From Patescibacteria group bacterium (lineage in GTDB: Bacteria > Patescibacteriota > Microgenomatia > UBA10105): a stretch of DNA of 15,123 bases. The notes under the pieces were generated by a model. That model searched no databases, had not been told where the DNA came from, and worked only from the letters and a program-made list of their open reading frames with translations. Both the position numbers and the translations under genes were made by a program. The stretch spans positions 1 through 15,123 of the forward strand of contig DQGR01000096.1 in assembly GCA_003524845.1 (NCBI GenBank), in the 5' to 3' direction. Every line of letters begins with the position of its first letter. Position 1 is the first letter of the stretch. Of this stretch, positions 14,378 to 15,123 are shown piece after piece.

Positions 14378-14414
14378 AATTGCACGCAAAATAAGGGGTT
14401 ATCTCGTGCGAATT
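14378..14414. terminator. Imperfect hairpin between convergent genes
   Basis: AATTGCACG (14378-14386) pairs with CGTGCGAATT (14405-14414) with one bulged base. It lies between the convergent ends of the 87-residue ORF and hepT. There is no clear T-run, so its function as a bidirectional terminator is only suggested by its place. Confidence 0.35.
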
Positions 14415-14426
14415 ATCATTAAGCTA

Positions 14427-14756
14427 TTAAACAATAGGAAGTATAGCGCGTTTCAGTTCCTGGATTTCAATTGTGGCTGCTTTCCACACTATTTCCAGGT
14501 CTATGTTCCAATACTCGTGAGCTAGTACATTGCGGAAATCGCTAATTTCTCTCCAAGATATCTCTGGCATACTTGCCCTAAAATCATGTTCCAGATGAAC
14601 AGTCGCTTCACCGATGATTTCCAGTTGACGAATCACAGCATCTTGGGTTTTGTGGTCAGCGCTAAATTGCTCAAATGTATACCCAGCGATATATGTTTCT
14701 ATTAGATCAATTGCATCTTTAATGTGCAAGAGAAATGGCGTGGGTGTTTTAACCAT
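14427..14756 (-). CDS. hepT: HepT-like ribonuclease toxin (DUF86)
   Basis: 109 residues from the ATG at 14756, overlapping the antitoxin gene by eight bases; an in-frame start at 14792 would overlap further and adds residues outside the usual N-terminus. The all-helical HEPN fold is indicated by VIRQLEIIGEA and the catalytic motif RNVLAHEY (Arg75, His80, Tyr82), the RX4HXY signature of HEPN ribonucleases. In characterised HepT/MntA pairs the toxin is silenced when the MntA partner adds AMP to the Tyr of this motif. Length and order (antitoxin first, overlapping) are normal. Probably stabilises this accessory segment or acts in defence (inferred). Confidence 0.92.
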   Translation of the reverse strand: MVKTPTPFLLHIKDAIDLIETYIAGYTFEQFSADHKTQDAVIRQLEIIGEATVHLEHDFRASMPEISWREISDFRNVLAHEYWNIDLEIVWKAATIEIQELKRAILPIV

Positions 14757-15039
14757 AGATTTGTTGAATATCCTGGGTGATATAGGGGACAATATATTTT
14801 GACAAGCCTTTTTTAGTCACCAAATCAACTTTGTGTTTTAAAACACTCTCAAGTTTTTGTTTCGTGCGGATAAATTCAATGAGTCCCGGTGTCTCACTAA
14901 ATTCCACCAATAAATCCACATCACTCTCCATTTTTGCTTCACCGCGGGCATGAGAACCAAACACCGCCAGGGACTTGATACCCGAGTCACGACAGATTTT
15001 TTCAATTTCCTGTTGATGTTTTTGCAGTAATTTTGTCAT
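14749..15039 (-). CDS. mntA: MntA-like minimal nucleotidyltransferase antitoxin
   Basis: 96 residues. The nucleotidyltransferase motif is complete: GSHARG followed by DVD (Gly28-Ser29, then Asp40 and Asp42, i.e. GSX10DXD), with the third acidic residue in HKVDLVTK (Asp72). In characterised pairs this enzyme neutralises HepT by adding AMP groups to its catalytic Tyr. Here it precedes hepT and overlaps it. The ATG at 15039 has no SD. An extended -10 ends six bases upstream, so the message is probably leaderless. Confidence 0.92.
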   Translation of the reverse strand: MTKLLQKHQQEIEKICRDSGIKSLAVFGSHARGEAKMESDVDLLVEFSETPGLIEFIRTKQKLESVLKHKVDLVTKKGLSKYIVPYITQDIQQIYG

Positions 15040-15045
15040 GTTTTC

Positions 15046-15054
15046 ATTGTATCA
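15046..15054 (-). promoter_or_regulatory. Extended -10 of the mntA-hepT operon
   Basis: The minus strand reads TGATACAAT (15054-15046): the TGn extension plus TACAAT, one mismatch from consensus. It is 6 bases from the ATG at 15039. Confidence 0.55.
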
Positions 15055-15067
15055 TGCATGCACAAAG

Positions 15068-15089
15068 CTTTTCCTCGACTGAGGGAAAG
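15068..15089. repeat. Short hairpin upstream of mntA
   Basis: CTTTTCCTC (15068-15076) pairs with GAGGGAAAG (15081-15089), nine pairs including one G-T, around a 4-base loop. It overlaps the start of the 40-bp repeat at 15084. Confidence 0.5.
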
Positions 15090-15123
15090 TTCGAATCTTT
15101 GTCTGAGTGATCATTTTTAGCCT
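15084..15123. repeat. 40-bp dispersed repeat, second copy (runs off window)
   Basis: It matches 13927-13966 at 39 of 40 positions and is cut by the window end, so the full element may continue. Together with the other copy it brackets the 87-residue ORF and the hepT/mntA pair. Confidence 0.8.

Noticed and set aside
1..15123. Recoded TGA (as in Gracilibacteria/Absconditabacteria)
   Set aside because: TGA ends the response-regulator and CcdA-like genes at expected lengths, and no gene has internal TGA codons.
1..15123. CRISPR array or transposon
   Set aside because: No regularly spaced direct repeats with unique spacers, and no transposase-like frame; the repeats seen are non-coding palindromes.

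Overview
The window reads as a low-GC bacterial chromosome segment that uses the standard code: TGA ends real genes such as the response regulator and the CcdA-like protein. No taxonomic marker gene is present. The very compact copper genes, the abundant short palindromic repeats and the near-absence of 5' leaders remind me of Patescibacteria/CPR (Microgenomates-like) genomes. That is inference only.

Positions 1-10784 form a copper (or silver) homeostasis island. On the minus strand are the N-terminal part of a His-rich P1B ATPase (cut by the window edge) and, upstream of it, a 55-residue DUF2933-like membrane protein. Divergent from these is an OmpR-family response regulator overlapping its histidine kinase. 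Then comes a long plus-strand series: an HMA/SafE-like membrane protein with two sulfur-ligand cupredoxin domains, a 68-residue CopZ-like chaperone, a very long CopA-type ATPase, a DUF1573 lipid-side protein with a membrane anchor, a CcdA-like thiol carrier and a DUF5676 membrane protein. I see a 17-bp box in the same position in front of three of these units (716-732 minus, 994-1010 plus, 3170-3186 plus). In each case it sits 9-10 bases before a -10 element that is itself 8-13 bases from the start codon. This looks like one response-regulator regulon: sensing by the two-component pair, cytoplasmic Cu(I) hand-off by HMA domains, export by two ATPases, and extracytoplasmic binding and thiol chemistry by the cupredoxin, DUF1573 and CcdA proteins.

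Positions 10785-15123 are an accessory segment. It holds a Fic-domain protein with a C-terminal winged helix, an unrecognised HTH/zinc-ribbon-like protein divergently paired with an orphan RecQ C-terminal module (RQC plus HTH_40, no helicase), a small hypothetical ORF, and a HepT/MntA toxin-antitoxin pair. Related repeats lie at 10984, 13927-14032 and 15084-15123 and separate these genes into blocks.

The window is rich in short dispersed repeats of at least four kinds. Two 110-bp copies sit in front of copZ and the ccdA-like gene. A 99-bp palindromic element is inserted in frame inside the CopA coding sequence. I saw no transposase, integrase, CRISPR array, rRNA or tRNA.
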